A DNA stretch of 64,000 bases from Chrysopilus asiliformis (taxonomy: Eukaryota; Arthropoda; Insecta; Diptera; Rhagionidae): the NCBI GenBank assembly GCA_964034945.1, contig OZ035961.1, positions 10,284,001-10,348,000 of the forward strand, in the 5' to 3' direction. This document shows, piece after piece, positions 36,533 through 49,244 of the stretch. The position numbers and the translations under genes are program-made. Position 1 is the stretch's first letter. Every line of letters starts with the position of its first letter. The notes beneath the pieces were generated by a model. That model was not told the origin of the DNA. It did no database searches and was given only the letters and a program-made list of their open reading frames with translations.

Positions 36533-38715
36533 CCAGATATCTTTTGATTCATTGCACCGATTTCAATCCCGTCTTCACCATTCGGTTAGAAATGATGGAA
36601 TAGAGTTTTTAATGCACAAGAATTTACCCTTCTCTCCTCACTTTAAACCCTCTCTCCCTATAAATTTCGATCCACTGAACCGATTTCGACTTAGTTTTCG
36701 CCATTCGCGGCTGGCGATGAAAATTTCTTGAAGCAAGAACTGGGAATTTAAAAAAGCACGAACTGCTGGTACAAATAAACAATTTAGAAAAATCTGAAAA
36801 AATACGCAATTTGTCACATTAAATCAAAAAAAAATTGAAAAATTATAAACCGTCGGAATTTGGGGAAGAAAAGCCATGCGAATAGTTAGAATTAGACAAA
36901 GAAACTGGGCATGTATCAAAAACCCTCAAATTTCAACTTTTAGATAGAATATTTCTTAGATATATTCCGCAAAATTCGATGTTGTATAATTTAAAAAAAT
37001 GTCTTGTAATTTTTTATATATTATTTTAGAGTTTACTGCACAACAAATTGAATATTTTTCGATTTTTTTTTTGATTCTTTACAGAAAACAGTTCTATGGT
37101 ACAACTAGATTTCGAAGAAATCAAGGATTTATTAAGATTACTCAACTTCATGCATACAAAATTGGATCCTGTGGAAATTTGCCTGCATTATTAATAAACA
37201 ACCACTTCAAACACATTGGCCTTTGGCTAATGGCAACTAATCACATTCACATCAATAGAGAAATGTTAAGTTGGATCTATGCTAAAATCCTTTTACATAA
37301 TTACATACTTACATACAGTTACGCAACTTGGAAATCAAACATACCCACATATACTTATACATTTTCATACACATGGGTTAACTAAGGTCTTGTAATGAAA
37401 GTATTAAGGGCAAGAAAGGCCAGGGTTTAATGAGTTTCGTTATAGGGTGGTAAGTTTACAACATACTTTTGATAATCAAAGGCTATTTCACTAATTGATA
37501 TTATTTTGGCTTTAATAACATGTACAGTATTTGAATACTAAAAAGCAATAAAATAATTGAATTTGATCATATGGAATTGGGTTTTTATATTAATTGGTAA
37601 ATGAGTTGTTATTAAAACTATTTTAACACGTATTAAAGTACTTCTGTAGTGTGGAAATTGCATATATTAACAGTTGAATCGAGCAATAGTAGGTAAATTA
37701 ATTGCTGATTTGAGGAATATTTTAAATATTTTAAAACAAAACAATTGTGTCGATAGAAATTATTTGGAAAATTACATTCTGACATTCTGCAAATAAAAGT
37801 AATGAGAAATTTGGAAAATCTGTATTTTATGGAATATGTAATTTTCTTTAAAATTGCCGAAAAACAAGTTTTTTGCGAACATCAAAAAACGAAAAGCAAT
37901 CAAAATATATTCCAATTCATTATTAATTTTTTTTAAATGTCAAATTTCAGCAGGCGCTACGAAATAATTACATATTTTATTAATGCAGAACATTAATGCA
38001 GAATAATGGATTATAAATCCCCTCTTTAATATTCAATGCACGCAAACTGAATCCATTAATATCCGATATCAGTATTTATCTGCAGTCGTGTACTTCCGGA
38101 ATAACAGAAGAAAATTTACCACTGATTTACAGATGACCCGAGGGATCCAATTAAAACTTTCTAGTTAAGCAAAATTTCATTCAATCTATTTGAATTACAT
38201 ATAATGCACACATATAATTTTGGAGATTATCTCAGCATTTAGTAATTCTATAGTTTGGCTATCGGAAGTGGAGTTCCTTAAGGGGACATACATGTTCAGC
38301 ACATAAATCACCCCAAAGTCCACTTCATCCGATATCCTTCGATATTCTTCTAGTGTCACCATGCGAATGAGTAATCCTTTGGGAAAAGATATCTATTTTG
38401 TAAGAAAAACGTTTTTTTACTAGATATCATGAAATGTATTTATGGTTAGAGTTAGATATTGAAAAAAAATACAGGGAAAGATTAATCTGCACTGAGAGAA
38501 AAATATTCTAATGAACACTCAAAATGTATTCAATTAGGAAATGATTTGTTCCTTGTTTCACAATGAGAACAATTTGTATCCAATTTAGAGATGAATTAGT
38601 TTTTCATCAAAAATATTTGACAATGAAACATTTTCCGTCACTTTTGGAATTTGACTATTTCTAAATTAGGCATAAAAAATTTACATCTCGTATTTTTACA
38701 TTTCCAAATCATACT
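36533..38715. other. No recognised gene
   Basis: AT-rich intergenic DNA. The 128-residue frame at 36999-37385 is low-complexity, aromatic-rich and has no domain I recognise. No RNA gene or repeat boundary seen. Confidence 0.4.
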
Positions 38716-39071
38716 ATAAAAAAAATGAGTTGGTGTCTGTCTGTCTGTTCCTCTTTCACGTAAAAACGGCTGAACCGATTGGCTTGAAATTTGGCATGAG
38801 TGTCTGTTGTAGTTCTGGTTCCAACATAGGCGTACGGAAAAGTAACGCGAGGGGTGGGGGGAGTAAGGGGAGGGAGTAAAGTGAATCCGAATGCTGAAAT
38901 TTATGATCTTTTTGTTAATTTTTGAAGACCATTTTCCGAAGAAAAAAAAACTTTAAAGAAAAGCACGAACCGCCCAACTCTAGGCTATCTAATTTATAGC
39001 CAACTGAATTTTTTTCCTATGTTTTGTTCCACTGACGCTTTTAGCCGGGCGAAGCCGGGTCCAAATTCTAG
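38716..39071 (-). repeat. Dispersed family B, minus-oriented copy
   Basis: The reverse complement carries the same blocks as 50682-50996 and 63615-63933: TCCGTA.GCCTATGTTGGAACC, CATGCCAAATTTCAAG, CAATCGGTTCAGCCGTTTTT and a (GACA)n tract. The far end here has AGCCGGGCGAAGCCGGGT followed by CTAGT. Non-coding. Confidence 0.75.
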
Positions 39072-39074
39072 TCT

Positions 39075-39465
39075 ATAATATATATAAAATCGCTTAACCT
39101 GATTGACTGACTGACTCATCAACGCCCAGCCCAAACCCCTGAAGCCAGAGACTTGAAACTTTGATAGTATATCCCAACCATCGCGTAGGCGCTCACTAAG
39201 GCGGGGTTTTCCGAAATTTTACCCCTAAGGGGTAAACGGGTGGTAAAGGGGGTTTGGGTGTTTTTAAACCGTGATTTTCGCCATGAATCCTGGTCCATAA
39301 GAGGCTGAAAAGTTTCACTCGGGGGTTTTCGAGGTCGCTGATCACGAATCCGGTGTTAGACAAATTCGAAACGGAAAGTCCTGCAAGGATAAGATTTTTC
39401 TCAAAAGTTTTTAAGTTTTTTTCGGTTCTTTTAATCCGGCAACGACGGGTATGCAAGCTAGTGGG
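39075..39465 (-). repeat. Dispersed repeat fragment adjoining family B
   Basis: Contains CTGACTGACTCATCAACGCC, related to about 10860 and 53200 in the opposite sense, and ends with the reverse complement of the family-B start (CGGCAACGACGGGTATGCAA then GCTAGT at 39436-39462). It is likely two nested or adjoining repeats. Confidence 0.5.
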
Positions 39466-42400
39466 GTATATTGCAAAAAGAAAACGCAAATAAAATATTC
39501 TCAGCTTCAAACATATCTTGACCAATTAAGAAAATTTTTGGCAACAATTTAGTATCTCGCATAGAAATATTAAGATTTCAAAAATTGATCAAAAGTCACT
39601 TTAAAAATCGTCTTTTTTGTGTGTGCTTTTAGGTTTTTACTTTCTTATACGAAGTACATATAATAAAGTATTGTATTCATGAAAAATTTCGACTTCTAAA
39701 TTTTGACCAAAAAACATTTTCCGAGCACTACCGAGTCGATTGGAGTCATATCACAAAAATCTCTTTCTGTCTGTCAGTGTGTGTACAATATTTCTCAAAA
39801 TCTTCTGGAATGCAATTTTACAGGCATGTTTGGGTCTGGTCTTAACCGGACGTAAACCAAAATGGCGGCTTTTCAAAAATCACAATTTCATTTTTCGCAA
39901 TTTACTCCGAAAGTACTCATTTTGCACTAGTTAATTTGTTGCACTTTTTAAATGAAAATGGTTTCTATTCGCTTTGAAAATAAATTGTAAAGAGTTATGG
40001 TATAAATAATAGTTCTACATTTGTGTCTAATTTGGAACTTCAGATTTTTTTTTCCGTGTAATTTTTGGGTTTGTCGTATATTTGAATAAGGGGATGTCCA
40101 TGAAAAAGATTACTCAGATTGTGGTCTTTTTAAAGCCTTCCCTTCGTTGCGTTTTTCTTGATTTTTTGTATTGACTGCCATCACATTACATTACCGCAAA
40201 CCCTCGCTTCGCCCTAAATGTGCGACTTACTTTATAAATCGCACGTAATATCTTTTTCGTAACATAGAATGATTGGCCTGAAATTGTAGACGAAATCCGT
40301 CATTTCATTTCTGCAAAGAGTATATGTAAGCTATCTTTTAACAAATGCATCGTAAAGATGTATTGGGGAGACAATTTCCCGAGTTAGGGGAGAAGAATGG
40401 GAGGAGATAAAATTACGACACGACCACTAACATTATAAATTGTAAAAAATCCCATATAATCTCATGTCATGTTTACCACAAAAATTTAAAAAAAAATAGA
40501 AAAGTTAAAAACTTTATCCGTTCTATTGAGAAAATTTGAAAACATTCAATCGATCTGCACCGAAGGGATTCCTCAACATTATAGCAACAAACCAATTGAC
40601 GTCAAAGGACTTCACTCACTTGTTTAGTCTGAATATATTTCAATAAATTTCCAGCATGTGGTTGGCAGTTCATAGCACATAAATAAAGAAGAATTGACCA
40701 ATTTTTTGCTGTTTAGTAAATCGAACCAAAATACAATTCATGCCATCCATGGTTACGGTAAGAAAATTCACTTTTCCACATCCATTTGCAAAATATACCA
40801 ATTGGATGATGAGGTAGGTTGTATTTTAGATATTTACTAGTGAAATGAAATATCCTTCGATATAATCAAACAGGTTGCCAGCCGTCAATCGACGTCAGCA
40901 GAAATTCTCATCTCATAACATCTCGTTCAAAATCTAACAATTGGGGAAATTCAAGTGCAAAACATCATAGCCACAGTCGAATTTCCATCAGATGATCGAT
41001 TCTCATTCGTAATTGGATGGAATTCAAGGAGTCGACATATTTATGTGTAAAAATATGTATATTAGATATCTGCCCAGGGCTCCATAACATGATTATGTTG
41101 TAATGGAAAATTTGTAATGCTGATACGATACTTCATTTCATCATCCATATACCAATATATCTATAAATATATACAAATACTTGCATTGAACTTCTTTTTT
41201 AGGTATATTCTCTATATGTGTATATCTCTGTGCCATTGAAATGAATCTACCAAAAACGTATAAATTTTCATTTCGTGCGAGTATCTATATTAGAAAGTGA
41301 GTGTGCTGTTTCTTCGAAAAGTTAAGCCAAGGCAAGTATCACCCCTTGAATTTGCATTTTCAGATTAATATGACTCAAGGGTGGATATGCTTCGATATAA
41401 TATTGAAATATATCCGTTTTATCTATCCATTTAAACGTTAATCTATTTCACCGGTAGCACTATATTTACATCGGATCGCTTTCATAGATAAATTTATTAC
41501 TCAATCAAGAAGCGATAAATTGGTTATAACAGAAAAACGTATATTTTATTAAGAAGCTACATTTCATATTTCTTGTTTTCGAGTATGTCATCTTTTCAAA
41601 ATACAGATGTTCAAAAAATATCAAGTGTTTTTCGAAAATTAGGATGCACTCAGAAATAGACTGTAAAGATCTTCGGAGTTTACTGAATATAAGATATCTA
41701 AAAAATATACTAAACTTTGTTGGAGTTAAAAAAACGATACCTCGCGAAAAAACCTACATGGATCTATCCAAGTGCCGCGATGTCATCCAAAACTCAAATC
41801 AGTACATACCATAAAAAATTCAAATATATACATATATACCCCTGATTTTTTTTTATAATTAGTACATGTAGACATCCATAAAAAAACGTTTAATCGCTAC
41901 AAACATTTCATAAATTAATGTTTTTTACAGCAATACAATTCAAAAATCCGACATCTAAGCATTGGTTTTGTTATTGTAATTTTTTTGAGTAAAATTATCC
42001 TCAGATTGCTGTTCATAAATCACGTATTCGATTTTAATAAATAAACGTAGTCGGAAAGTAAAGCATATTTACACTCTATATGGAATTTACTTTACAAAAA
42101 CGAAATAAAAAAAATCTTTTTACTTTACAGATATCTGCATTGCATGATTCTCAACGAAGCTTTCCCACTACATGTTTTCCCGTAGACCAGCTTTTCAGAA
42201 AGAGAGATTTTGGGCTTTTTCATATTTTATTTTTCATTTTTCTTGTCGTTTCTTTTTTGTAAACTTTTTTTTTACATCTGCGAACACTGCATCTTACCAG
42301 AAAAAACACTTGCGAAGGCCTTGGGGAACATCTAAATTTTATTTTGTTAAATGTTCATATTTGTCCAGGTATGAGTATGTGTGTCAACATCTCACAAACG

Positions 42401-43009
42401 TGCTTTATAAACCTACACACACACAATTTCCTCTAGGAAATCCTGCTACAAATGCCAAGCTTTGTGTTTTTTTTTTTTTTTTTTTTGAAGGTTGAGGGTT
42501 AAGAAATGTTACAAAAAATACATACTCTCGCGTTTCCCTTTTAAGGTCCTCATCTTTTCATACACTGCTGGAATTTTTATTAAGTTGAATGTGGCGGGAG
42601 TCCTTCTTTACGGTAATTCCAACTACGTGCGCAATATGAATTCAAAGTACGCCTTAAGATGAAATTTATAATTCTCATGTTTTTATTATGGTTATTGCCG
42701 CATTTAAAGTTCCACCAAGGACTCTCTGGTAAAAAGCGTTTTAAGTTATGCGTTGAAATGATTTTTGCTAAAGATTAAGATAATGGGATCATTTCTTCAA
42801 TTGCATTATTTTGTCAGAATTGGAAACATTTGGAACACGATTGAATGATTTCTTATGAAATGTGCGAGATTTGTGTACTTGTGATAAAACTCACTCCTTC
42901 CCCGCGCAAAATTATATAGGGCTTCTAAAATTAAATTTTTTGTAAAATTTTCTTATGACGACAACAATGTCAGGGAGTTTTCAGGAAACAAAATTAATAT
43001 TTAGGGGAT
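39466..43009. other. No recognised gene
   Basis: 3.5 kb of AT-rich intergenic DNA. A long T run lies at about 42465-42486. No coding region, RNA gene or inverted-repeat element could be supported here. Confidence 0.4.
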
Positions 43010-43440
43010 TCACCGTATGGCACTCCTAGTTTTGTAAATGGCTTGGACAGACAAAGTCGGAGCATTCTTTCTCGCCTGCCTCATACACATAAAACAGTTT
43101 TTCACAATTTTCTCGAAAAAGGTGAGCGGTATTGAAAAATTCATTAAGATGAAATGCATTTTGAATATGATTTGGAACACAACAGAAGTTGCGTCAAAGA
43201 CAAAATTTTTAGAGAGAACTATATGTTATAATTAAACATTTTATAATAAAATGCGCCGCAGGCGATTTGTGTAAATAAAGACACGGTAAAGGTAGAGACT
43301 TGTGAAAAAACTACATCGCAAGCAAAAATTTTCAATTTCAAGACTAAATCGAATAATACGGAATAAAAATTTAGATTCCGGGACGTCGAGACAATATACT
43401 TAAACCCGGGACTCTCCCAGACGTATAGTCACCTTGCCAT
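43010..43440. repeat. Dispersed repeat fragments
   Basis: 43020-43230 resembles the interior of the diverged family-A copy at 47570-47830 ('CAGTTTTT.ACAATTTTCTCG', 'AAATTCATTAAGATGAAATGC'). 43247-43435 resembles 116-306 (GCGCCGCAGG and CCGGGACGTCGAGACAATATA). Confidence 0.5.
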
Positions 43441-43722
43441 TAAGGCAAAAATAAAGAGAAATACTAAAGCAAACTATTTTTATTTTTTCAAATTTTTCAC
43501 AGCTAAATACAAAAAAAAATCAATTTTACACATCAAAAATAAGACCTTTTATGAGTGATATACACAAGAAATTCTAAGGGTTTTTAACAGAATTTTCAAA
43601 CAAAACCCCAAAGCATTTAATTAGGATAATTTAAATTTCTTGGGCCATTGGGCGCGAAAGGGTTAAGAGAGATAAGAAAGTCACGAAATTCCCCAACAAT
43701 CTCAACTTCGATATTTCATTTG

Positions 43723-46700
43723 TTAATCAATTTTTCTCCTCAAATAAAAAGTCTTTGTTAATGTTGAAACATACGTTGGCATTTGTTTCTTTCTGTGCAT
43801 GGCTTGATCTGTCGGGACATTCGATTGATGTTGAAAAGCCACTTTCCTGGCCACAGCTACAATTAAATTGGTGAGTTCCCTATCATACGTGGAGTCTGCT
43901 GACGATTCGAGTTCTTCACAAAGACACTGTATGAACCAGGAGCCGTAAAAGGGATTTCGCCATGAGTAACTCCCTAAAAAAATTAACAAGTTCAAATCGT
44001 TACGGAATTTTTACTCTAATATCAAATATTTACCTTCATATGTGGAATACATAACAAGTAGATCAGCAGTCGATGGAATCGTTTGAATGAAATTGGCAGC
44101 AACTGGTCCAGCATCTACGTGGTCTCTGCTTCTACCTCGTCGAGCCTGAAATCTGCTCCCATCATCAAATTTTTCACCTCTACATGCCTGCAAAAATTGG
44201 TATTTTAATAGTTAGCAATTATGTTAACCGTGACGTTAGCGGTTGACATACCTCGTCGGGAAATATGTCAACCGCTAACTAATAAAAGAGTTGAATCCAG
44301 GACCGTCATTTGATTTGGCTGTTTTTCATTTATAGTCCAAAATCAATTGTTCTTTATTTGAATTAAAACCGAAAGTAGTAAAAACAAATACCAAAATAGT
44401 CATTTTAAATGAGGATTTTTAAAGCAGTTGTCTTGTATTTGATTTGAATACATCTAAATTTATTTCAATGAAAATTATTTAAAACAAAAATTCAGTCGAT
44501 TAATTTGACTGTCTGACAAGTTGCCGCTTGGTGCTAACGACATCATCTGTCTAGATTGCTATCACGATCTCTGCTGCTACTGAGTTGCTCTGCTGCTGAC
44601 GTAAAAACCTTACAAATGTGGTAATTCATCCATGGTTTGCTATCCATGTAAAGTTGTAGGTGCGAAGCAGGGAAGAAAATTGTTACGAACCCTCGATAGA
44701 GGAGGCCCAAGCCCCCTTTGGGATGTAGCGCCATTAGATAGAAATATAGACTTTACCAAGCATTTCTTTTGAATGTGGAGGCAATTATATCGAGACTTTT
44801 ATCAGTGGTGAATAAAAAAGAGGACGAGATAGAATCATCATCGCCGTTGGCGGCACACTGAAATTCATTTTCTTTTTTTTAATGCTATAGGTTTTCTCGA
44901 CAAGTATGCCACTTTCGAACACGATATTAAAAGCTTTTTAGTTATTTATTTATCAAAAATTCTTTTAATTGCAAGATATTACGAGAGCAGTATGTTTTTT
45001 TGGAGTATCTCCATCATATTCACTAAAAAAATTTATTCGATTAAAGTTTTACATCTAAAATTCATCAAATTTCGATAATTTTATGTTACTTATATGTATA
45101 TATTTAAAAAAAAAGTTTCCATCTTGAAATGAATATTAAATCATATAAAAACATGCACTATATAAACATACACTAATCATACAGTAATCATAACGACACT
45201 AATCATAAAGAAGAGAGATAATAAACAAAAAGAGAGGTTGTGGCGTCACTGCTTTTCTGACAAAAAAATAATCATTTGATTTAAATATTTTTCATTTAAA
45301 TCAAAAACAAAAACCGTCGGCGGAAATTTGGCAAATTTTTTTATATCAACTGCTTTTACGTTGCAGTTGAAATAAAAAATTGATGGCAATTTTATAGAGC
45401 GGGAGCCGTAGAACAAAAAATAACAACGAATAGTTGACGGGATGAAATCTGTTTGAATACCTGGGTCTTGATCTAACTAAGAAACAATTCTTCTACGGCG
45501 ACCTTCCAAAGTGGTGCTAAATGAGCGACAGATCGCGTTTTATACCGCGGTTTCGTTGTTAAAAAAAAACGACAAGTTAACGGGACAAAATTTATTGCAG
45601 GATCTAGATCTTGGTCCAACTAAGAAAAAAATGTTCTACGGCGACCTTGTCAGGTGGTGCTAAATGGGTGACAGATCGCGATAAATGACATACGTTTTAG
45701 TATTTTGGCAAGAGTTCAGTTTAGCTACAATGACGCTACAGATTTTTGGTGTATAGGGAGGGATAGAGGGAGGCAGCCCCTATCCAAAATGGGTATTTTT
45801 AGCCGTCGCTCGCGCCCCTTGCCCCCTCCAGGGGTCCGAAAATATATAGCATGATGGGATTTCCCCCCTCACCATTCGATTTATACCCCTTTTATACCCC
45901 TTCGTGGGGTAAATCGAATGGTGAGGGGGAAAATCCCATCATGCTATATATTTTTGGAATGTACTCTTCATTACCTTTCATTTGAGGTACCACACACCCC
46001 CCTACCACCCCCCAGAAAACAGTTTCATACAAAGTTTGAGGACCCCTGGAGGAGGCAAGGGGTGCGAGCGACGGCTAAAAATACCCATTTTGGATAGGGG
46101 CTGCCTCCCTCTATCCCTCCCTATACACCAAAAATCTGTAGCGTCATTGTAGCTAAACTGAACTCTTGCCAAAATACTAAAACGTATGTCATTTATCGCG
46201 ATCTGTCACCCATTTAGCACCACCTGACAAGGTCGCCGTAGAACATTTTTTTCTTAGTTGGACCAAGATCTAGATCCTGAAATAAATTTTGTCCCGTTAA
46301 CTTGTCGTTTTTTTTTTTAACAACGAAACCGCGGTATAAAACGCGATCTGTCGCTCATTTAGCACCACTTTGGAAGGTCGCCGTAGAAGAATTGTTTCTT
46401 AGTTAGATCAAGACCCAGGTATTCAAACAGATTTCATCCCGTCAACTATTCGTTGTTATTTTTTGTTCTACGGCTCCCGGGCTATTACCTCAGTGTATAA
46501 ATACTCTTTGGTATGCACTTTTAATGTAAAATCGATGGCTTACCTGAATGAAAAATATTTTCGGTTTGTTAATTAATGTTGGGCAAGCATCGCCAAGAAA
46601 GGGATTCCACAAGGTATCAACAGGATACGGTATATCAAAGGCATGAATCTTGCCCTTTAATCCGTGCGACATAACAGCAACCATAAGACAGTCATGATGT

Positions 46701-47091
46701 GAGTGATCTTCTCGAGCGACTTAACACAAAGAGATATTTCAATAAAATTTTAAGAAGTAACTTTATAATACTTACCAAAATGTAAAATTTCTGCGATCCC
46801 TTTTAATGTTAAATCATTGTAAATTCGTACATCAAAACCGTACATTTTTAACGCTTTAACAAGGCGATCACGATCCCGATCGGTACCACGGCGTTCCATT
46901 TCATCGTTGAATTTCTTATGATTGAAAATTAAAGCAACACCAATTTTCCGATGACTAATATCGTAATGGTCATAGTCTGTGGCTATCGGTATTCTGACAT
47001 TCGGTAAAAATCCATCGATTTCATCCTTTGTCGATCCTTCTTTCGAAGCAACTACATCTACTACGGATCCTTTCGAGTCAATTTCATCCAT
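43723..47091 (-). CDS. Effector caspase 1
   Basis: Cysteine protease of apoptosis that cleaves after Asp. Four exons: 47091-46776, 46719-46544, 44187-44034, 43973-43723 (298 residues). Intron phases are 1, 0 and 1, all GT-AG. The prodomain is short, as in executioner caspases. Exon 1 has IGVALIFNHKKF and the S1-pocket Arg region RRGTDRDRD. Exon 2 has the catalytic His in AVMSHG and KPKIFFIQ. Exon 3 opens with ACRG, so QACRG with the catalytic Cys is split at the intron. Exon 4 begins the small subunit with SYSWRN (pocket Arg) and GSWFIQCLCEEL. I chose the ATG at 47091; one 45 bases upstream is in frame but would add an unlikely leader. The linker after QACRG is Arg-rich. Intron 2 (2356 bp) carries the foldback element. 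Paralogue of caspase 2 at 57363-59630. Confidence 0.95.
44235..44279. repeat. Short hairpin in intron 2 of caspase 1
   Basis: GTTAGCGGTTGACATA and its exact reverse complement TATGTCAACCGCTAAC are separated by 13 bases, giving a perfect 16-bp stem. It could be a relic of a small MITE. Too short for a convincing microRNA precursor. Confidence 0.6.
45400..46479. mobile_element. Foldback (long palindromic) element in caspase 1 intron 2
   Basis: Left arm 45400-45889 and right arm 45906-46479 are nearly identical inverted copies around a 16-bp spacer. The outer ~100 bp are identical by eye. Each arm holds a 55-bp subrepeat twice (CTACGGCGACCTT...GGTGCTAAATG...GACAGATCGCG, at 45492 and 45633 in the left arm), a feature of foldback transposons. 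The right arm has about 84 bp (45957-46040) absent from the left, which shows how far the arms have been free to diverge. No coding capacity. The transcribed intron would fold into a very long dsRNA hairpin. Confidence 0.93.
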
Positions 47092-47190
47092 TTTTGTTAA
47101 AAAATCACAAATAAATTTCGCTGTTGTATGAAACACTTTATTTTTACGAATGACATTTACCTACATTTGAAGCCAGAAAGCTTTTTTTAT

Positions 47191-47218
47191 CTTATCAGTT
47201 TGACGATGTTGAGATAAG
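47191..47218. promoter_or_regulatory. Paired GATA sites upstream of caspase 1
   Basis: CTTATC (47191-47196) and GATAAG (47213-47218) face each other 100-127 bp upstream of the caspase 1 start codon. This is the core site of GATA factors, which in flies act in midgut, fat body and haemocytes. Binding is inferred from the motif only; a similar pair lies upstream of caspase 2. Confidence 0.4.
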
Positions 47219-47349
47219 CTTCGATTAGATTTCTTGCGATTTTTTAAAATACTCGGAAAATGCATTTACTTATAACTGAGTTTATTTTTGGATCAATCGA
47301 ATAATGTACGGCAAATTACTGCATCATAAAAAACCACACATTTTAATAC

Positions 47350-47990
47350 CCGATATGATAGAGTAGTATATTAGATTTAGTATACCGTTTGTAACGCATC
47401 GAACGATTCATCAGACACAAAAATGAACTGTACCAGGAAGTTTAGAATGACAAAACAGTTTGATTTCCGCATGTTCGTCCGCCTGTGCGTAAAACGCCAT
47501 AACTTTCGAAAGGATTTAATTTTCTACAGTTACGTTTCTAGTACATAACAAGGCTATGTTCTTGAACGGGCAAAATCGAACCATTTCCGCCCTCCTCCAC
47601 CTCCACCACACAAACGAAACAGTTTTTTGTAATTTTCTCTTTTCTCGAAAAATTTATTAAGGTAAAATGTCTTTAGAATATGAGTTTACATAACCGGTGT
47701 ATACATCAAAAACCAATTGGACCAATCCTTCCCCCCTCCCCATACAAAACGAATACTTTTGTCTTATTTTCTTGAAGACGGTGCATCGTACCGAAAAATT
47801 TATTAAAACGAAATGTGTTCAAAACATGATTTTACATACCCGGTGCATACATCAAAATCCCATGGGATCGCTCCCTTCTCCCTCTCAGACAGAAACACAT
47901 TTTTTTTTTCAATGAAAATTTTGTCTGTCTTTTTATAGAATATTTGATGATTGATCAGTTGTGGCAATTGTGGCTTTTCTTAAGTTTTAT
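47350..47990 (+). repeat. Diverged family-A copy
   Basis: Starts TAATACCCGATATGATAGAG, then TATACCGTTTGTAACGC and 'CGCATGTTCGTCCGCCTGTG', and ends with GGCAATTGTGGCTTTTCTTA. Same block order as the well-kept copies, but older. Confidence 0.6.
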
Positions 47991-48023
47991 TTTAATATCA
48001 ACATTAATTAATTATTTTTTAAA

Positions 48024-49244
48024 TTATGATCCAGTTTCGTATTGTACAAGAATCAAAAAACTGGAGAAAATTGAAACGACTAAAGAAAATATCAAATTGC
48101 GATTTACATCAAATAAGCCAAATAAATTAGATGTGTTATCTTTTACCAAGAAATTCATTAGAAATTTCCCAATCTGAAACAAGAGAATATTTATTGGTGA
48201 TTATTTAATATGGTTTGATAATAATTTCATTTTTACTTCTTGTTGGAGAATATTGCTTTCATAGAAAGAATAAATTTTTGACATCGTAATTTGAATTTTA
48301 TTAACCTGCTTGCTAGTTGTATGAATTAAATCGATAACTACTATCAAATTTGTAACAGATCGAATGTTGTGAAGGAAACCACAAATACTTGTTACAGATA
48401 ATTTTTCACCATGTATCAGATTTGTATAAACAGAGTATAAATTTAGAAGAGAAAAACAATATACAATTACTAAATATGATATCAAATAATATTTGTGAAT
48501 TTCATTCCAATCGGTAAAATATTTAAACGTTTTGTAAGACAATAATGAGAGTTTCTCAATTTTTTTACACAGCAAAATCACTTTAAAAAAATTTCGTTTA
48601 TTATTTTTTTCAGAAGCCTTTTGTAGAAGATTATTAAAACGATCATTTATTTTAACAAAATATTCATTTAAAATTAACAAACCGATATAGTATAAATTCA
48701 GATTAAAATTAGCTATTGAAAACATTATCATTCTCGGTATTGCTAGCCAGATAACAGGGTTCGATGTATTCATATTTGTTAAAGCTGTAATTTCAATAGC
48801 GAAGTAAAATATCTGAAGTAAAATTCGTATAAATAACTGTATCCAGCAGTATTTATTAAAAAATGTTAAATTTTGTGATGAAAATTCTCCAAATGTTTGC
48901 ATGATATTTTTCCAAAATATTGCACATTCATTTTGATACAAAAACTGCGACATGAAACAAACTATTCCGCAAATGAGAAGCAATATTGGTGAATAAGCCG
49001 CGATCACGAAAAATAATTTCCGTTTAATCGGTAAAGGATTACATATTGTGTAATAAAAACCGCCAATATAGGTAATTGTTAAAAACCCAAACAATAAAAA
49101 TGAGTACAATTTTAATCGTTTCGAAGATTGTACTGACAAAGTCTTGAAATTTATGAATATATGACTGCAACCAAATACTTTTGCGAAAAAGAAGAATCCA
49201 GAAATTATTTTGAAATTAATTTGATCAAGTTTGGTTTGTGACAT
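48024..49244 (-). CDS. Gustatory-receptor-like 7TM chemoreceptor A
   Basis: Insect gustatory-type receptor, a membrane channel of taste or other sensory neurons; the ligand is unknown. Exon 1 is 49244-48237, exon 2 48173-48024, with a 63-bp GT-AG phase-0 intron (48174-48236); 385 residues, the usual family length. Hydrophobic segments lie near residues 46-66, 77-99, 134-154, 165-192, 250-272, 288-308 and 363-382. The last exon has LFGLFDVNRNLIF and ends TM7 with SFLILVQY, the family signature (TYhhhhhQF) in a diverged form. Without exon 2 the frame would run 12 residues into the intron and lose TM7. It is intact. It aligns without gaps to receptor B over the N-terminal region and shares the intron with B and C. 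Confidence 0.9.

Noticed and set aside
36999..37385. 128-residue plus-strand frame
   Set aside because: Rich in Tyr, Ile and Phe as expected from AT-rich DNA; no domain.
43723..43995. Four caspase fragments as separate short genes
   Set aside because: Splice sites, phases and paralogue exon lengths show they are exons of one gene (43723-47091).
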